Below, piece by piece: positions 55,416 to 64,000 of a stretch of 64,000 nucleotides of DNA. The DNA comes from Nocardioides pini (GTDB taxonomy: Bacteria > Actinomycetota > Actinomycetes > Propionibacteriales > Nocardioidaceae): assembly GCF_026712185.1 (NCBI RefSeq), contig NZ_JAPPUX010000004.1:496001-560000 (forward strand), read 5' to 3'. The notes beneath the pieces were generated by a model. That model was not told the DNA's origin. It made no database searches and saw only the letters and a program-made list of their open reading frames with translations. Numbering within the stretch: position 1 is the stretch's first letter; each line of letters opens with the position of its first letter. A program made the translations under genes and the position numbers.

Positions 55416-55560
55416 CGAGGCGGGTGTTCCGGCTCGCACGGGATCGCTCCCGTGCCCACGGTTGCGGGTCAGCGTCGGTTTCGGACCGACTTTCCCCACC
55501 TCGGGCGTGTGTGGTGCCGACCCGGTCGGGTGCGGCGAGCGCAGCCTAGCCCCGCCTCGG
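55416..55560 (-). ncRNA. cobalamin (AdoCbl-type) riboswitch
   Basis: On the minus strand the highly conserved elements occur in order. A P1 stem CGAGGCGGG (55551-55559) pairs with CCCGCCTCG (55416-55424). A GGGGAAAGTCGGTCCG region follows, with hairpin GTCGGT/ACCGAC. The B12-box is GACCCGCAACCGTG (55457-55470). A peripheral stem GCACGGGA/TCCCGTGC precedes the 3' signature GAGCCGGAACACCCGCC (55419-55435). It sits 90 bp before the toroid gene and heads the ECF operon. Confidence 0.93.
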
Positions 55561-55573
55561 CCCGGAGCGCACG

Positions 55574-55613
55574 TCGGCCCGGCGTCCCTGAGATGGGAGG
55601 GACGCCGGGCCGA
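55574..55613. terminator. strong hairpin terminator between the two toroid genes
   Basis: A perfect 16-bp stem TCGGCCCGGCGTCCCT with its complement and an 8-nt loop, 30 bp past the stop of the upstream toroid paralogue and before the riboswitch. It separates the two transcription units. No T-tract. Confidence 0.8.
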
Positions 55614-55642
55614 TCGTGTTCAGCTGGTGGAGCGGGTGTGAC

Positions 55643-57052
55643 TCAGTTGCGCACCAGGATGGTCGTACGGGCCTCGTCGTCCGAGGTCTTGACCAGACCG
55701 ACGCGACGCTGGTTGCCCGTCGGCAGCTGGAGCTTGCGCACGATCTTGGTGCCCTTCGTCTTGCCCTTGACGCGGCGGAAGTCGCCCTTGACCTGCATGC
55801 AGGCGCTCTCGCCGGGCGCCAGCCCGTAGACGCGGAACTGGACGCGCTCGCCGGCCCGGGCCTGCTTGCGCACGGACTCGATGCGGAACCTGTCCTTGCT
55901 CGCCGGGGCGAACTGCAGGCCGAGGATCGCCTGGGCCGTGGCGCGGCGCCACTCGTCACGGGCCTCTGCGGGGATGCCGGTGGCCTTCGCTGCCTTGGAC
56001 CGGTCCTTGCGGAAGGCGACGGCACCGGTGTCCTTGGTCAGCGCCGTGCGGCACTTGTACTTGTCGACCGGCTGGTTCTTGCGAACCCAGAGCGCAGCCT
56101 TCTGCGCGGCGTCGGACTGACGCATCAGGCCGAGCGCGTACCCACCGAGGGCGGTGGTGTTGGTGTTGATCTGCGCACCGTCACCGGAGCTGCGCAGGGC
56201 ACCGCTGTTGCGCTGCTTGTCGATCATCCAGGCGCTGGCCTTGTCCAGGGCGGCCTTGACCGCCGGGGAGTTGTCGTGCGACTCGATCAGGTTGATCATC
56301 GCGAGCGCGGTGGCGTCCGTGTCGGACGAGCTGCCGGGCGCGCCCTCGGTGCACGACTGGTTGGGGACGTTGGCCTTCTCGAAGTTGAGCCGGAAGTAGC
56401 CCGACGCGCACTGCTGCTTGAGCAGGAAGTCGCGAGCCGCAGCCGCCTCGGTCGACCGGGCGAGCGACAGCTCGCGTACGGCGTAGGACTGGCCGACGAC
56501 GTTGGCGTAGTTGCCGTCCGCCGACTTGTCGAAGATCCGACCGGCGATGGCAGCAGCCTGCGGCTCAGCGGCCGGGTCTGCGGGCACGTTGGCCGTGCGC
56601 TCCTCGAGGCGGGCGACGAGGTTCTTCCCGCCGTAGTCGATCGGGCTCTCACCGGCTGCGCGGGCGAAGGCCGCGGCCTTGCCGAGCGCTCCCGCGTAGG
56701 ACTCCTTCGTCCCGTCACCGACGTACTCGTCGACGCGCGGCTTGAACGCGGCGTTGATCGCCGCGACCCCGGACTCGTGGCCCGGGACGCTGTGCAGGGC
56801 CAGACCGGTGTCGAGGGTCAGGCCGAAGTCGGGGCCGTTGCTGCCGACCATCAGCCCGTTGGCGAGCTCGTCGGTGATCCAGTCGGCCGCGACGGTGGAC
56901 GGGGTGCTGTCGGTATTGATGCCCGCCTTGGCACTGCGCAGGGCCGACGAGGTGTCGGCGGTGGCGGGCGGAGCGGCGAGCACTCCTGCCCCGAGGGCGA
57001 CCGTCGACAGGGCGACGGCCGCGGTTCGGATGGGTCGAATGCGATGGTGCAT
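55643..57052 (-). CDS. secreted alpha-toroid protein, paralogue of the riboswitch-controlled protein
   Basis: A 469-aa exported protein: signal peptide to about residue 32 (LAAPPATA), then toroid repeats sharing clear landmarks with its neighbour (YANVVGQSYAVREL, FLLKQQCASGYFR, DTDATALAMINLIES, NTNTTALGGYALGLM). It ends in one beta domain (ARAGERVQFRVYGLAPGESACMQVKG). The ATG at 57052 follows AGGAAG. It has its own terminator and no riboswitch. It might be a second binder, or bind another ligand. Confidence 0.8.
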   Translation of the reverse strand: MHHRIRPIRTAAVALSTVALGAGVLAAPPATADTSSALRSAKAGINTDSTPSTVAADWITDELANGLMVGSNGPDFGLTLDTGLALHSVPGHESGVAAINAAFKPRVDEYVGDGTKESYAGALGKAAAFARAAGESPIDYGGKNLVARLEERTANVPADPAAEPQAAAIAGRIFDKSADGNYANVVGQSYAVRELSLARSTEAAAARDFLLKQQCASGYFRLNFEKANVPNQSCTEGAPGSSSDTDATALAMINLIESHDNSPAVKAALDKASAWMIDKQRNSGALRSSGDGAQINTNTTALGGYALGLMRQSDAAQKAALWVRKNQPVDKYKCRTALTKDTGAVAFRKDRSKAAKATGIPAEARDEWRRATAQAILGLQFAPASKDRFRIESVRKQARAGERVQFRVYGLAPGESACMQVKGDFRRVKGKTKGTKIVRKLQLPTGNQRRVGLVKTSDDEARTTILVRN

Positions 57053-57130
57053 GACTTCCTTCCCGCTCGCGCGGGGTCCCACGACGGCACGCAGCCGCCA
57101 GCCCCCTTGTGGCACGAGCGTTTCGTTGGT

Positions 57131-57165
57131 GATGTGACCAATGTGACGCGTCACCACCGTAACAA
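57131..57165. promoter_or_regulatory. palindrome and direct repeats upstream of the toroid paralogue
   Basis: A perfect 12-bp palindrome GTGACGCGTCAC (57143-57154). On the minus strand two copies of GTCACAT are spaced 9 bp apart, and a GTTAC half-site is at 57157-57163. The region 57053-57187 contains no gene. This cluster is about 90 bp before the start codon and is the best candidate regulator site for it. Confidence 0.45.
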
Positions 57166-57187
57166 GTTGTCTAGACCATGCAATTCG

Positions 57188-58693
57188 TCAGGAGAGCTTC
57201 TCCAGGATCAGCTCGCGCACCCGTCCGGCGTCGGCCTGGCCGCGCATCTCCTTCATCACCGCGCCGATGAGGGCACCCGCGGCCGCCACCTTGCCGTCGC
57301 GGATCTTGTCGGCGACGTCGGGGTTGGCGGCGATCGCGTTGTCCACGGCCGCACCGAGCGCGCCGTCGTCGGACACCACCGCCAAGCCGCGCTTGTCCAC
57401 GACCTCGTCGGGCGTGCCCTCTCCCGCGAGGACACCCTCGAAGACCTGGCGGGCGAGCTTGTCGTTGACGACCTTCTCGTCCACCAGCGCCTGGATGCGG
57501 GCCACGTCGGCCGGGGTGATCGGCAGGTCGACGAGGTCGACGCCGTCCTCGTTGCTGCGGCGGGCGAGCTCGCCGAGCCACCACTTGCGGGCGGCCTGCG
57601 GAGCCGCCCCCTCCGCGATGGTCTGCTCCACGAGCCCGAGCGCACCGGCGCCGATCGTGTCGCGCATCTCCATGTCGCTGAAGCCCCACTCGGCCTGCAG
57701 GCGCGCGCGGCGCACGGTCGGGTTCTCCGGCAGCGTCCCGCGCAGCTCCTCGACCCACTCGCGACTCGGCGCGACGGGCACGAGGTCGGGCTCGGGGAAG
57801 TAGCGGTAGTCCTCCGCGTCGGACTTCTCCCGCCCGCTGGTGGTGATGCCGGTGTCCTCGTGCCAGTGACGGGTCTCCTGGAGGATCGAGCCGCCGCCGC
57901 TGAGGATCGCGGCGTGCCGCTGCATCTCGTAGCGCACCGCCCGCTCGACCGAGCGGAACGAGTTGACGTTCTTCGTCTCCGTGCGGGTGCCGAGGGTGCC
58001 GCTGCCCTTGGGCGAGAGCGACAGGTTGACGTCGGCGCGCAGGTTGCCCTGGTCCATCCGGGCCTCGGAGACGCCGAGCGCCACGATGAGCTCGCGCAGC
58101 TGGGCGACGTAGGCCCGGGCGACCGCGGGCGCCTTCTCGCCCGCGCCGAGGATCGGACGGGTCACGATCTCGATGAGGGGGATGCCGGCGCGGTTGTAGT
58201 CGACCAGCGAGTAGTCGGCGCCGTGGATGCGACCGGTCGAGCCACCGACGTGCAGCGACTTGCCGGTGTCCTCCTCCATGTGGGCGCGCTCGATCTCGAC
58301 GCGGTAGGTCTCCCCGTCCACGTCGACGTCCATGTAGCCGTCGAAGCAGATCGGCTCGTCGTACTGCGACGTCTGGAAGTTCTTCGGCATGTCCGGGTAG
58401 AAGTAGTTCTTCCGGGCGAACCGGCACCACTCGGCGATGTCGCAGTTGAGCGCGAGGCCGATGCGGATGGCCGACTCCACCGCCTTGCCGTTGACCACCG
58501 GCATCGCGCCGGGCAGGCCCAGGCAGGTCGGGCACACGCCCGCGTTGGGCTCGCCGCCGAAGACGGCCGGGCAGCCGCAGAACATCTTGGACGCGGTGTT
58601 GAGCTCGACGTGGACCTCGAGGCCGAGGGCCGGGTCGTAGGCCTCCAGCACGTCGTCGAAGGGCATGAGGTCCTCGGTGCGGGTCGCGGTCAT
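57188..58693 (-). CDS. gatB: aspartyl/glutamyl-tRNA amidotransferase subunit B
   Basis: A 501-aa protein of the GatB/GatE family. The kinase-like cradle has [19 protein letters not shown] with zinc-site Cys residues, plus [15 protein letters not shown] and [10 protein letters not shown]. The C-terminal YqeY-like tail domain ends [21 protein letters not shown]. It activates Glu-tRNA(Gln) or Asp-tRNA(Asn) so that amidation can proceed. Its ATG overlaps the gatA stop by 4 bp. Confidence 0.96.
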   Translation of the reverse strand: MTATRTEDLMPFDDVLEAYDPALGLEVHVELNTASKMFCGCPAVFGGEPNAGVCPTCLGLPGAMPVVNGKAVESAIRIGLALNCDIAEWCRFARKNYFYPDMPKNFQTSQYDEPICFDGYMDVDVDGETYRVEIERAHMEEDTGKSLHVGGSTGRIHGADYSLVDYNRAGIPLIEIVTRPILGAGEKAPAVARAYVAQLRELIVALGVSEARMDQGNLRADVNLSLSPKGSGTLGTRTETKNVNSFRSVERAVRYEMQRHAAILSGGGSILQETRHWHEDTGITTSGREKSDAEDYRYFPEPDLVPVAPSREWVEELRGTLPENPTVRRARLQAEWGFSDMEMRDTIGAGALGLVEQTIAEGAAPQAARKWWLGELARRSNEDGVDLVDLPITPADVARIQALVDEKVVNDKLARQVFEGVLAGEGTPDEVVDKRGLAVVSDDGALGAAVDNAIAANPDVADKIRDGKVAAAGALIGAVMKEMRGQADAGRVRELILEKLS

Positions 58694-60207
58694 CGGGCTG
58701 CTCCTGCCAGGACGGGGGCCTTGTCGAGGAGCGGACCGCCCCACTGGTCGGCGTGCAATGCCTCGAGGGCGGCACCGACGCGGTAGACGCGGTCGTCGGC
58801 CAGGGCCGGCGCGAGCACCTGGAAGCCGCTGGGCAGGCCGTCCTCGTCGGCGAGGCCGTTGGGGACGGAGATCCCCGGGACGCCGGCGAGGTTGGCCGGG
58901 ATGGTGGCGAGGTCGTTGAGGTACATCGCCATCGGGTCGTCGAGCTTCTCCCCCAGCTTGAACGCCGTCGTGGGGGCGGTCGGCGAGACCAGCACGTCGA
59001 CGTCGGCGAAGGCGGCGTCGAAGTCGCGGCTGATGAGCGTGCGGATCTTCTGGGCCTGGCCGTAGTAGGCGTCGTAGTAGCCGCTCGAGAGCGCGTAGGT
59101 GCCGAGGATGATGCGGCGCTTGACCTCGTCACCGAAGCCGGCGTCGCGCGTCGCGCGCATGACCTCCTCGGCGCTCGGGTCGCCCTCGGGGGTCACCCGC
59201 AGGCCGTAGCGCATCGCGTCGAACTTCGCGAGGTTGCTGGACGCCTCGGCCGGCAGGATCAGGTAGTAGGTGGCGAGGGCGTGCACGAACGACGGGCACG
59301 ACACCTCGACGACCTCGGCGCCCGCCGCGACCAGCAGGTCGACCGACTCCTGGAAGCGTGCCATCACACCGCCCTGCCAGCCCTCGCCGGCGAGCTCGGT
59401 GATCACGCCGACCTTCACCCCGCTCATGTCCGCGGTGGCGCCGGCCCGTGCCGCCTCGGTGAACGAGGGCCAGTCCTGCTGGATGGAGGTGGAGTCACGC
59501 GGGTCGTGGCCGCCGATCACGTCGTGGAGCATCGCCGCGTCGAGCACGGTGCGGGTGACGGGGCCGGCCTGGTCGAGGCTGTTGGCGAGCGCCACGAGGC
59601 CGTAGCGGGACACGCCGCCGTAGGTCGGCTTCACGCCGACGGTGCCGGTGACGGCGCCGGGCTGGCGGATGGAGCCACCGGTGTCGGTGCCGATGGCCAG
59701 CGGTGCCTCGAAGGCGGCGACGGCGGCGGCCGAGCCGCCGCCCGAGCCGCCGGGGATGCGGTCGAGGTCCCACGGGTTGCGGGTGGGCCCGTAGGCGGAG
59801 TGCTCGGTGGAGGAGCCCATCGCGAACTCGTCCATGTTGGTCTTGCCCAGGATCGGCAGGCCGGCCTCGCGCAGCCGCGCGACGACGGTGGCGTCGTAGG
59901 GCGGGACCCAGCCCTCGAGGATCTTCGAGCCACAGGTGGTCGGGAGCCCGCGGGTGGTCAGGACGTCCTTGACCGCGATCGGTACGCCGTCGAGCGGGCC
60001 GCGTGCCTCGCCGCGGGCGCGGCGGGCGTCGGAGTCGGCCGCGTCGGCGAGGGCGCCGTCACGGTCGACGTGCAGGAAGGCGTGCACGGCACCGTCCACG
60101 GCGTCGATGCGGTCGAGGTGGGCCTCGGTGAGCGCGACGGAGGTGACCTCGCCGGCGGCGAGACCCTCGGCGAGCGCGGCAGCCGTGCTGCGGGTCAGGT
60201 CGCTCAT
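58690..60207 (-). CDS. gatA: aspartyl/glutamyl-tRNA amidotransferase subunit A
   Basis: A 505-aa amidase-signature glutaminase with Lys in [11 protein letters not shown], serine stretch [15 protein letters not shown] and nucleophile region [13 protein letters not shown]. It supplies ammonia from glutamine to GatB. I prefer the ATG at 60207, which has AGGAGG at proper spacing and overlaps the gatC stop (TGATG). A GTG at 60210 is also possible. Confidence 0.96.
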   Translation of the reverse strand: MSDLTRSTAAALAEGLAAGEVTSVALTEAHLDRIDAVDGAVHAFLHVDRDGALADAADSDARRARGEARGPLDGVPIAVKDVLTTRGLPTTCGSKILEGWVPPYDATVVARLREAGLPILGKTNMDEFAMGSSTEHSAYGPTRNPWDLDRIPGGSGGGSAAAVAAFEAPLAIGTDTGGSIRQPGAVTGTVGVKPTYGGVSRYGLVALANSLDQAGPVTRTVLDAAMLHDVIGGHDPRDSTSIQQDWPSFTEAARAGATADMSGVKVGVITELAGEGWQGGVMARFQESVDLLVAAGAEVVEVSCPSFVHALATYYLILPAEASSNLAKFDAMRYGLRVTPEGDPSAEEVMRATRDAGFGDEVKRRIILGTYALSSGYYDAYYGQAQKIRTLISRDFDAAFADVDVLVSPTAPTTAFKLGEKLDDPMAMYLNDLATIPANLAGVPGISVPNGLADEDGLPSGFQVLAPALADDRVYRVGAALEALHADQWGGPLLDKAPVLAGAAR

Positions 60208-60506
60208 CACGCCTCCTCGCCGAGGATCCGCGGGACGGAGAACCGCTGGTCCTCGACGGCGGGCGCGCCGGACAGCGCCTCCTCGGCCGTCAGGCCCGGC
60301 ACCACGACGTCCTCGCGGAAGACGTTCGTCAGCGGGAGGGCGTGCGAGGTGGGCGGCACGTCGTCCCCGGCGACCCCGTTGATCGAGGCCACCGACTCGA
60401 GGATGACGCTCAGCTGGGGCGCCAGGTGGTCGAGCTCGGCGTCGGAGAGGTCGATGCGGGCGAGCATGGCCAGGTGGGCCACCTCGTCCCGGGAGATCTC
60501 AGGCAT
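60207..60506 (-). CDS. gatC: aspartyl/glutamyl-tRNA amidotransferase subunit C
   Basis: A 99-aa protein wrapping the GatA/GatB interface ([33 protein letters not shown]). The first gene of gatCAB, with normal length. Confidence 0.95.
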   Translation of the reverse strand: MPEISRDEVAHLAMLARIDLSDAELDHLAPQLSVILESVASINGVAGDDVPPTSHALPLTNVFREDVVVPGLTAEEALSGAPAVEDQRFSVPRILGEEA

Positions 60507-60674
60507 GGGTTGATCCTAGGTCCCCGCCCGGCCCGCGCCCGCGCCCGGTCGGGACCGTGGTCCTGATCGTCCCGCCCGGCCGGGATCACCGCCCCATGCG
60601 CCGGGAAGTGCCACCGGACGAGCGTCGTCACCACGGCGACGGGACCCCCCGACGCCACGGCCGAGGAGATGGCG

Positions 60675-62285
60675 ATGCGGGCACGGTGGACGACAGCGGC
60701 GGTGACGGTGGCGGCGGTGCTGGCGGTGGCGACGGGGTGCGCGGCCGGCGGGCGCACGGGCGGGGACTCGGCGACCGAGGCGGGCGCGGACGGCGGGGCG
60801 GCGATCGGCATCCCCCTGGCGCAGGCGGACACGGAGGTGGACGAGGGGGCGACCGAGGGGGCGACCGAGCCGGTGGAGCCGGAGCCCACCCCCGAACCGC
60901 GCGGGTCGGAGGACTGGCGCGTGACCAGGACGTCGCTGCACGGCGAGCTCGCGGCCTACACCACGCACGCCAGCGGCCTGCCGGGCACGCGGGTGGGGCT
61001 GAAGGTGTCCACCACCGAGGGCGGCTGGGAGGCGGCGGCCTTCCGGATCGGGTCCTACGAGGGGGGCACCGGGGCGTTCGTCTGGGAGTCCGGCTTCCGG
61101 AAGGGTCGGCAGCAGCCGGCGCCGCGCTACTCGTCGTACGAGCGGCGCACGGTGGTCGCCCCCTGGGAGCGCGACCTCACCGTCGACACCTCGACGTGGG
61201 AGCCCGGCTTCTACGTCTTCCGGCTGCGCACCGACACCGGGTGGGAGACCCAGGTGCCGTACGTCGTGACGTCGGGGTCGGCGAGGGGCACCGTCGCGCT
61301 GGTGGCGCCCGTCACGACGTGGCAGGCCTACAACGAGTGGGGCGGATACAGCCTGTACGCCGGCGCCAACGGCGACAGCCCCAGCCACGCGGTGAGCTTC
61401 GACCGGCCCTACAACGGCGCGACCGGCGCCAACGACTACCGCACGGCGGCGATCCCGGTCGTCGTGCGGGCCGAGAGCACCGGCGTGCCCCTGTCGTACT
61501 TCACCAACGTCGACCTGCACACCACGCCGGACGCGCTGGCCGGTGCCCGCGGCTACGTCTCGATGGGCCACGACGAGTACTGGACCAACACCATGCGCGA
61601 CGTCGTCCTGGCGGCCCGCGACGCCGGGACCAACCTGGCCTTCCTGGGCGCGAACACCATGTACTGGCGGATCCGGCTCGAGCCCGGCACCGAGGGTCCG
61701 GCCCGCGTCGTCGTCGGCTACCGGCACTCTGCGCACCTCGACCCGCTCTACGCGCAGGGCTCGGTCGACGCCACGGCGATGTTCCGCGAGCCGCCCGTGC
61801 CGCGCCCCGAGCACGACCTGCTGGGGATGCAGTACGAGTGCTACCCCGTCGACACCGACTACGTCGTCGCCAGCCCGGACTGGTGGGGCTTCCGCGGCAC
61901 CGGCGTGCGTCGCGGCGACCACGTGCCCGGCCTGGTGGGTCCCGAGGCCGACCGCGTCTACCCGGACGGCCGGCTGCCGCGCCCCCTGCAGGTGCTCAGC
62001 CACTCGCCGTACTCCTGCCGGGGCGTCGCCACCACGACGCAGTCGGTCTACTACACGACCACCTCGGGGGCCGGGGTGTTCAACGCCGGCACGCTGCGCT
62101 GGGGCTGCGCGATGGTCGACCGGTGCGAGCGCCCGCTGGGCGCCGCGACCCGCGAGTTCACCCGGACGGTGACCGGCACCCTGGTCACGGAGTTCGCCCG
62201 TGGTCCGGTCGGCGCGCGGCACCCGGCCCGGGACAACGTGGACGCGTTCGACCTCTCCACGGCGAACACGGTCCCGGCGAGCTGA
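60675..62285 (+). CDS. N,N-dimethylformamidase beta subunit-like lipoprotein
   Basis: A 536-aa exported protein with lipobox VLAVATGC (about residue 22) and an acidic/Pro spacer. The main part matches the C-terminal domain of the dimethylformamidase large subunit: WQAYNEWGGYSLYAG, VSFDRPYNGATGANDY, RGYVSMGHDEYWTNTMRD, LGANTMYWRIRLE. These are conserved in many secreted actinobacterial proteins of unknown substrate, so amidase activity is not implied. I use the ATG at 60675 since GAGGAG lies 6 bp before it. Confidence 0.87.
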   Translation: MRARWTTAAVTVAAVLAVATGCAAGGRTGGDSATEAGADGGAAIGIPLAQADTEVDEGATEGATEPVEPEPTPEPRGSEDWRVTRTSLHGELAAYTTHASGLPGTRVGLKVSTTEGGWEAAAFRIGSYEGGTGAFVWESGFRKGRQQPAPRYSSYERRTVVAPWERDLTVDTSTWEPGFYVFRLRTDTGWETQVPYVVTSGSARGTVALVAPVTTWQAYNEWGGYSLYAGANGDSPSHAVSFDRPYNGATGANDYRTAAIPVVVRAESTGVPLSYFTNVDLHTTPDALAGARGYVSMGHDEYWTNTMRDVVLAARDAGTNLAFLGANTMYWRIRLEPGTEGPARVVVGYRHSAHLDPLYAQGSVDATAMFREPPVPRPEHDLLGMQYECYPVDTDYVVASPDWWGFRGTGVRRGDHVPGLVGPEADRVYPDGRLPRPLQVLSHSPYSCRGVATTTQSVYYTTTSGAGVFNAGTLRWGCAMVDRCERPLGAATREFTRTVTGTLVTEFARGPVGARHPARDNVDAFDLSTANTVPAS

Positions 62286-62307
62286 GACAGGTCGGGTCGA
62301 GTCGGTC

Positions 62308-62934
62308 ATGATGATCGCCATGGGCCCCTCTCGCCGCCGCGCCGGGTGGACCGCGCGCGTCGGCGTCGCGGTCGCGGTCGCGGCGCTCGCGGTCGGCTGC
62401 TCGGACAACAGCCCGCCCGACGACGAGCGGGACCCGACGCCGGAGTCGGCCGCGCTCCGGGTCCAGACGGTCAGCGGCGCCGAGCGCCTCGACGAGCAGA
62501 CCCGCACCGAGGTCGAGGGGGCCGTCGGTGACGTCCTCTCCGACTACGTGGTCGCCGCCTTCCTCGGGGACTTCCCCCGCCAGGAGTTCGTCCGGGCGTT
62601 CGAGCCCTTCACCAGCGTGGCCGCACGCAAGGCGACCCGCGACATCGACCGGCTCACCGCGGCCACGGCGCGCGACGCCACCGCCGTGCGTGCGACCGAC
62701 CTCGACGCCAGGCTCTCGTTCCTGACCGGGGAGGGCGAGGTGATCGGCGGGACGGCCGCGGTGCACTTCGCCTTCGAAGCGACCATGGAGGACGGCACGA
62801 CGCGACCGCTGGTGCTCGACGGACGCTTCATGCTCGAGGCCGACGACGACGGCACCTGGTCCGTGTTCGGCTACGACGTCAGCTTCGACGACGGCGACGA
62901 GACGCCCGCCGAGGCGGAGGGAGGCGGGGCATGA
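62308..62934 (+). CDS. putative lipoprotein of unknown function
   Basis: A 208-aa exported protein. The N-terminus is basic then hydrophobic, ending in lipobox AALAVGC. A domain of about 150 residues (VGDVLSDYVVAAFLGDFPRQEFVRAFEPFT, ending WSVFGYDVSFDDGDE) is similar in style to small lumenal/periplasmic NTF2-like folds. I do not recognise a family. It overlaps the LCP gene by 4 bp, suggesting a role with it at the cell wall. Start choice among ATGs at 62308, 62311 and 62320 is uncertain. Confidence 0.7.
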   Translation: MMIAMGPSRRRAGWTARVGVAVAVAALAVGCSDNSPPDDERDPTPESAALRVQTVSGAERLDEQTRTEVEGAVGDVLSDYVVAAFLGDFPRQEFVRAFEPFTSVAARKATRDIDRLTAATARDATAVRATDLDARLSFLTGEGEVIGGTAAVHFAFEATMEDGTTRPLVLDGRFMLEADDDGTWSVFGYDVSFDDGDETPAEAEGGGA

Positions 62935-63866
62935 GCCGGAGCATGGGGTGGCGCACGGCCTGGGTACGCCGCACCGCGACGCTGGCGGCGCTGCTCGCCG
63001 GCGCCGCGCTCGTCGTACCGGCCGCCTCCGTGCACCCGACGCGCATCAGCCTGACGACCGTCGGCACGGCCAAGGCGGTCGACGCGGGCGACGGCATCGT
63101 CTGGGTCCTCGCCCTCGGCTCCGAGGCCTCCCCCGGTGACGACGTGTCGACGGGCCTGACCGACGCCATCCAGCTCATCGGCGTGCACCTCGACACCGGC
63201 CGGGCCGTCGCCATCGGCCTCCCCCGTGACCTCTACGTCGAGATGAGCGACGGCCGCGCCCGCCTCAACACCGCCCTGCGCGACGAGGGGCCCGACGGGG
63301 TCGCCCGCGAGGTGGACGACCTGATGGGCATCGAGCCGGACGTGGTCGTGGTGACCGGGTTCGAGGGGTTCCTGTCGATGATGGGCGCCGTGGGCGACGT
63401 CGAGGTGGACTCGCCGCAGGCCTTCACGACCGAGGACGGCGACGTCCGGGTGCGGCGTGGTCGCAACACGTTCGACGCCGAGGAGGCGCTCTACTACGCC
63501 CGCACCCGCGAGACGCTCCCCGGCGGCAGCGACTTCGAGCGCGCGGCCAACCACCAGCGGCTGCTCCTCGGCGTGCTCGACCGGCTGCGCGAGGCCGAGG
63601 ACGAGGCGGGCTTCATGGAGGCGGTCACGCTGTCCGCGCTCGGCGGGCTGCAGACCGACATGTCGCCCGCCCAGGTCTACCGGCTCGTGCAGGCGCTGAC
63701 GACGGTCGACCCGCGCCGCACCGACGCCTGCATCATCGTCGGCACGTTCGGGGTGGAGAGCGGCGCCTCGGTGGTCTACCCGGACGTGGAGCAGGCGCGA
63801 GCCGTCGGGCTCGACGCCCGGGACGACGCACGGCTGCAGGGCGGCTGCCGCGACGGGTCCGGCTGA
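62931..63866 (+). CDS. LytR-CpsA-Psr (LCP) family protein
   Basis: A 311-aa membrane-anchored protein with one N-terminal helix (residues 14-33). The LCP domain shows TDAIQLIGVHLDTGRAVAIGLPRDLYVEM, RARLNTALRD and ALYYARTRETLPGGSDFERAANHQRLLLGVLDRL with the conserved pyrophosphate-binding Arg residues. LCP enzymes attach teichoic acids or arabinogalactan-type polymers to peptidoglycan. No LytR_C domain is present. The start overlaps the preceding lipoprotein gene. Confidence 0.9.
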   Translation: MSRSMGWRTAWVRRTATLAALLAGAALVVPAASVHPTRISLTTVGTAKAVDAGDGIVWVLALGSEASPGDDVSTGLTDAIQLIGVHLDTGRAVAIGLPRDLYVEMSDGRARLNTALRDEGPDGVAREVDDLMGIEPDVVVVTGFEGFLSMMGAVGDVEVDSPQAFTTEDGDVRVRRGRNTFDAEEALYYARTRETLPGGSDFERAANHQRLLLGVLDRLREAEDEAGFMEAVTLSALGGLQTDMSPAQVYRLVQALTTVDPRRTDACIIVGTFGVESGASVVYPDVEQARAVGLDARDDARLQGGCRDGSG

Positions 63867-63883
63867 CCGGACGTCCGTCAGCC
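63861..63883. terminator. bidirectional hairpin at the LCP/LuxR convergence
   Basis: GGCTGAC-C-GGAC / GTCC-GTCAGCC: eleven pairs with one bulged C, containing both stop codons of the convergent genes. Confidence 0.6.
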
Positions 63884-64000
63884 GAGCCCCGCCTCCCGCG
63901 CCTTGACGATCGCCTGCGCGCGGTGCGCCACCTGCAGCTTGGCGAAGATGTTGCTGGCGTGGTTGCGGACCGTCTTGACCGACAGCCCGAGCTGCCGCGC
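63878..64000 (-). CDS. LuxR-family regulator (C-terminal end only)
   Basis: The last 40 residues are visible. The end of a LuxR/FixJ-type helix-turn-helix, LGLSVKTVRNHASNIFAKLQV, has the recognition helix with KTVRNH, then REAGLG and TGA. The rest lies beyond the window, so whether it has a receiver domain is unknown. Confidence 0.85.
   Translation of the reverse strand, partial: ARQLGLSVKTVRNHASNIFAKLQVAHRAQAIVKAREAGLG

Noticed and set aside
53464-57052. Terpene or squalene cyclase enzymes
   Set aside because: Both proteins have signal peptides and lack a DXDD or DDXXD catalytic motif; only the toroid fold is shared.

Overview
The window is very GC-rich DNA (GC-dominated third codon positions, many GTG starts) from an actinobacterial chromosome. 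The gene content fits a Nocardioides-like member of the Propionibacteriales: BioQ-BioYMN, citramalate synthase, MocR/YczE, M6 peptidase, DUF5709, and an ilvB leader peptide of the actinobacterial type. The genus is an inference. I see no rRNA, tRNA, CRISPR array, prophage or intact insertion sequence, so this looks like ordinary chromosomal backbone with a few accessory islands.

Layout. 1-6.5 kb: a truncated glycosylase-like gene, a sulfotransferase, a pentapeptide protein, the TetR repressor BioQ divergent from the biotin ECF transporter bioYMN, a VOC protein and an amidase. 6.6-9.7 kb: a 74-bp palindrome, an FMN reductase/TetR divergon, and citramalate synthase behind an Ile-coding leader peptide and intrinsic terminator (attenuator). 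9.9-16.6 kb: a secreted metalloprotease, DUF5709, a Ser/Thr kinase, a DksA/TraR-type zinc finger protein, a NarL-type two-component system and a DUF2306 membrane protein. 16.6-20.9 kb: a 46-aa protein, leuB, ilvE and an NhaA-DsbA fusion, all on the minus strand. 21-30 kb: a methyltransferase, a gamma-glutamyltransferase-like protein, the yczE/MocR divergon, a secreted M6 peptidase and serA. 30-36.5 kb: YdeI-like, FrnE-like and NCS1 permease genes, then ilvBNC behind an Ile-Leu-Val leader attenuator. 36.6-48.7 kb: mixed metabolic genes, including a kynureninase operon, ilvD, a PadR regulator and a PQQ-type sugar dehydrogenase lipoprotein.

The most distinctive part is 48.8-57.1 kb. A cobalamin riboswitch (55416-55560, minus strand) precedes five tightly coupled genes: a secreted alpha-toroid protein, a DUF4430 (transcobalamin C-terminal-like) protein with a Ser/Pro/Gly linker and membrane anchor, an EcfT, a double-ATPase EcfA and an S component. 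I read this as a vitamin B12 capture and uptake system in which the two halves of a transcobalamin/intrinsic-factor-like protein are encoded separately and feed an ECF transporter. A second toroid protein with its own terminator lies just upstream. The linker of the DUF4430 gene carries three in-frame copies of a short palindrome, TGAGTC-N7-GACTCA, which also occurs twice in the intergenic region near 44.3 kb.

57.2-64 kb: gatC-gatA-gatB, a dimethylformamidase-like lipoprotein, a lipoprotein/LCP pair and the end of a LuxR-type regulator. Branched-chain amino acid genes (cimA, leuB, ilvE, ilvBNC, ilvD) are scattered over about 35 kb. Two of these units carry translation-sensing leaders.
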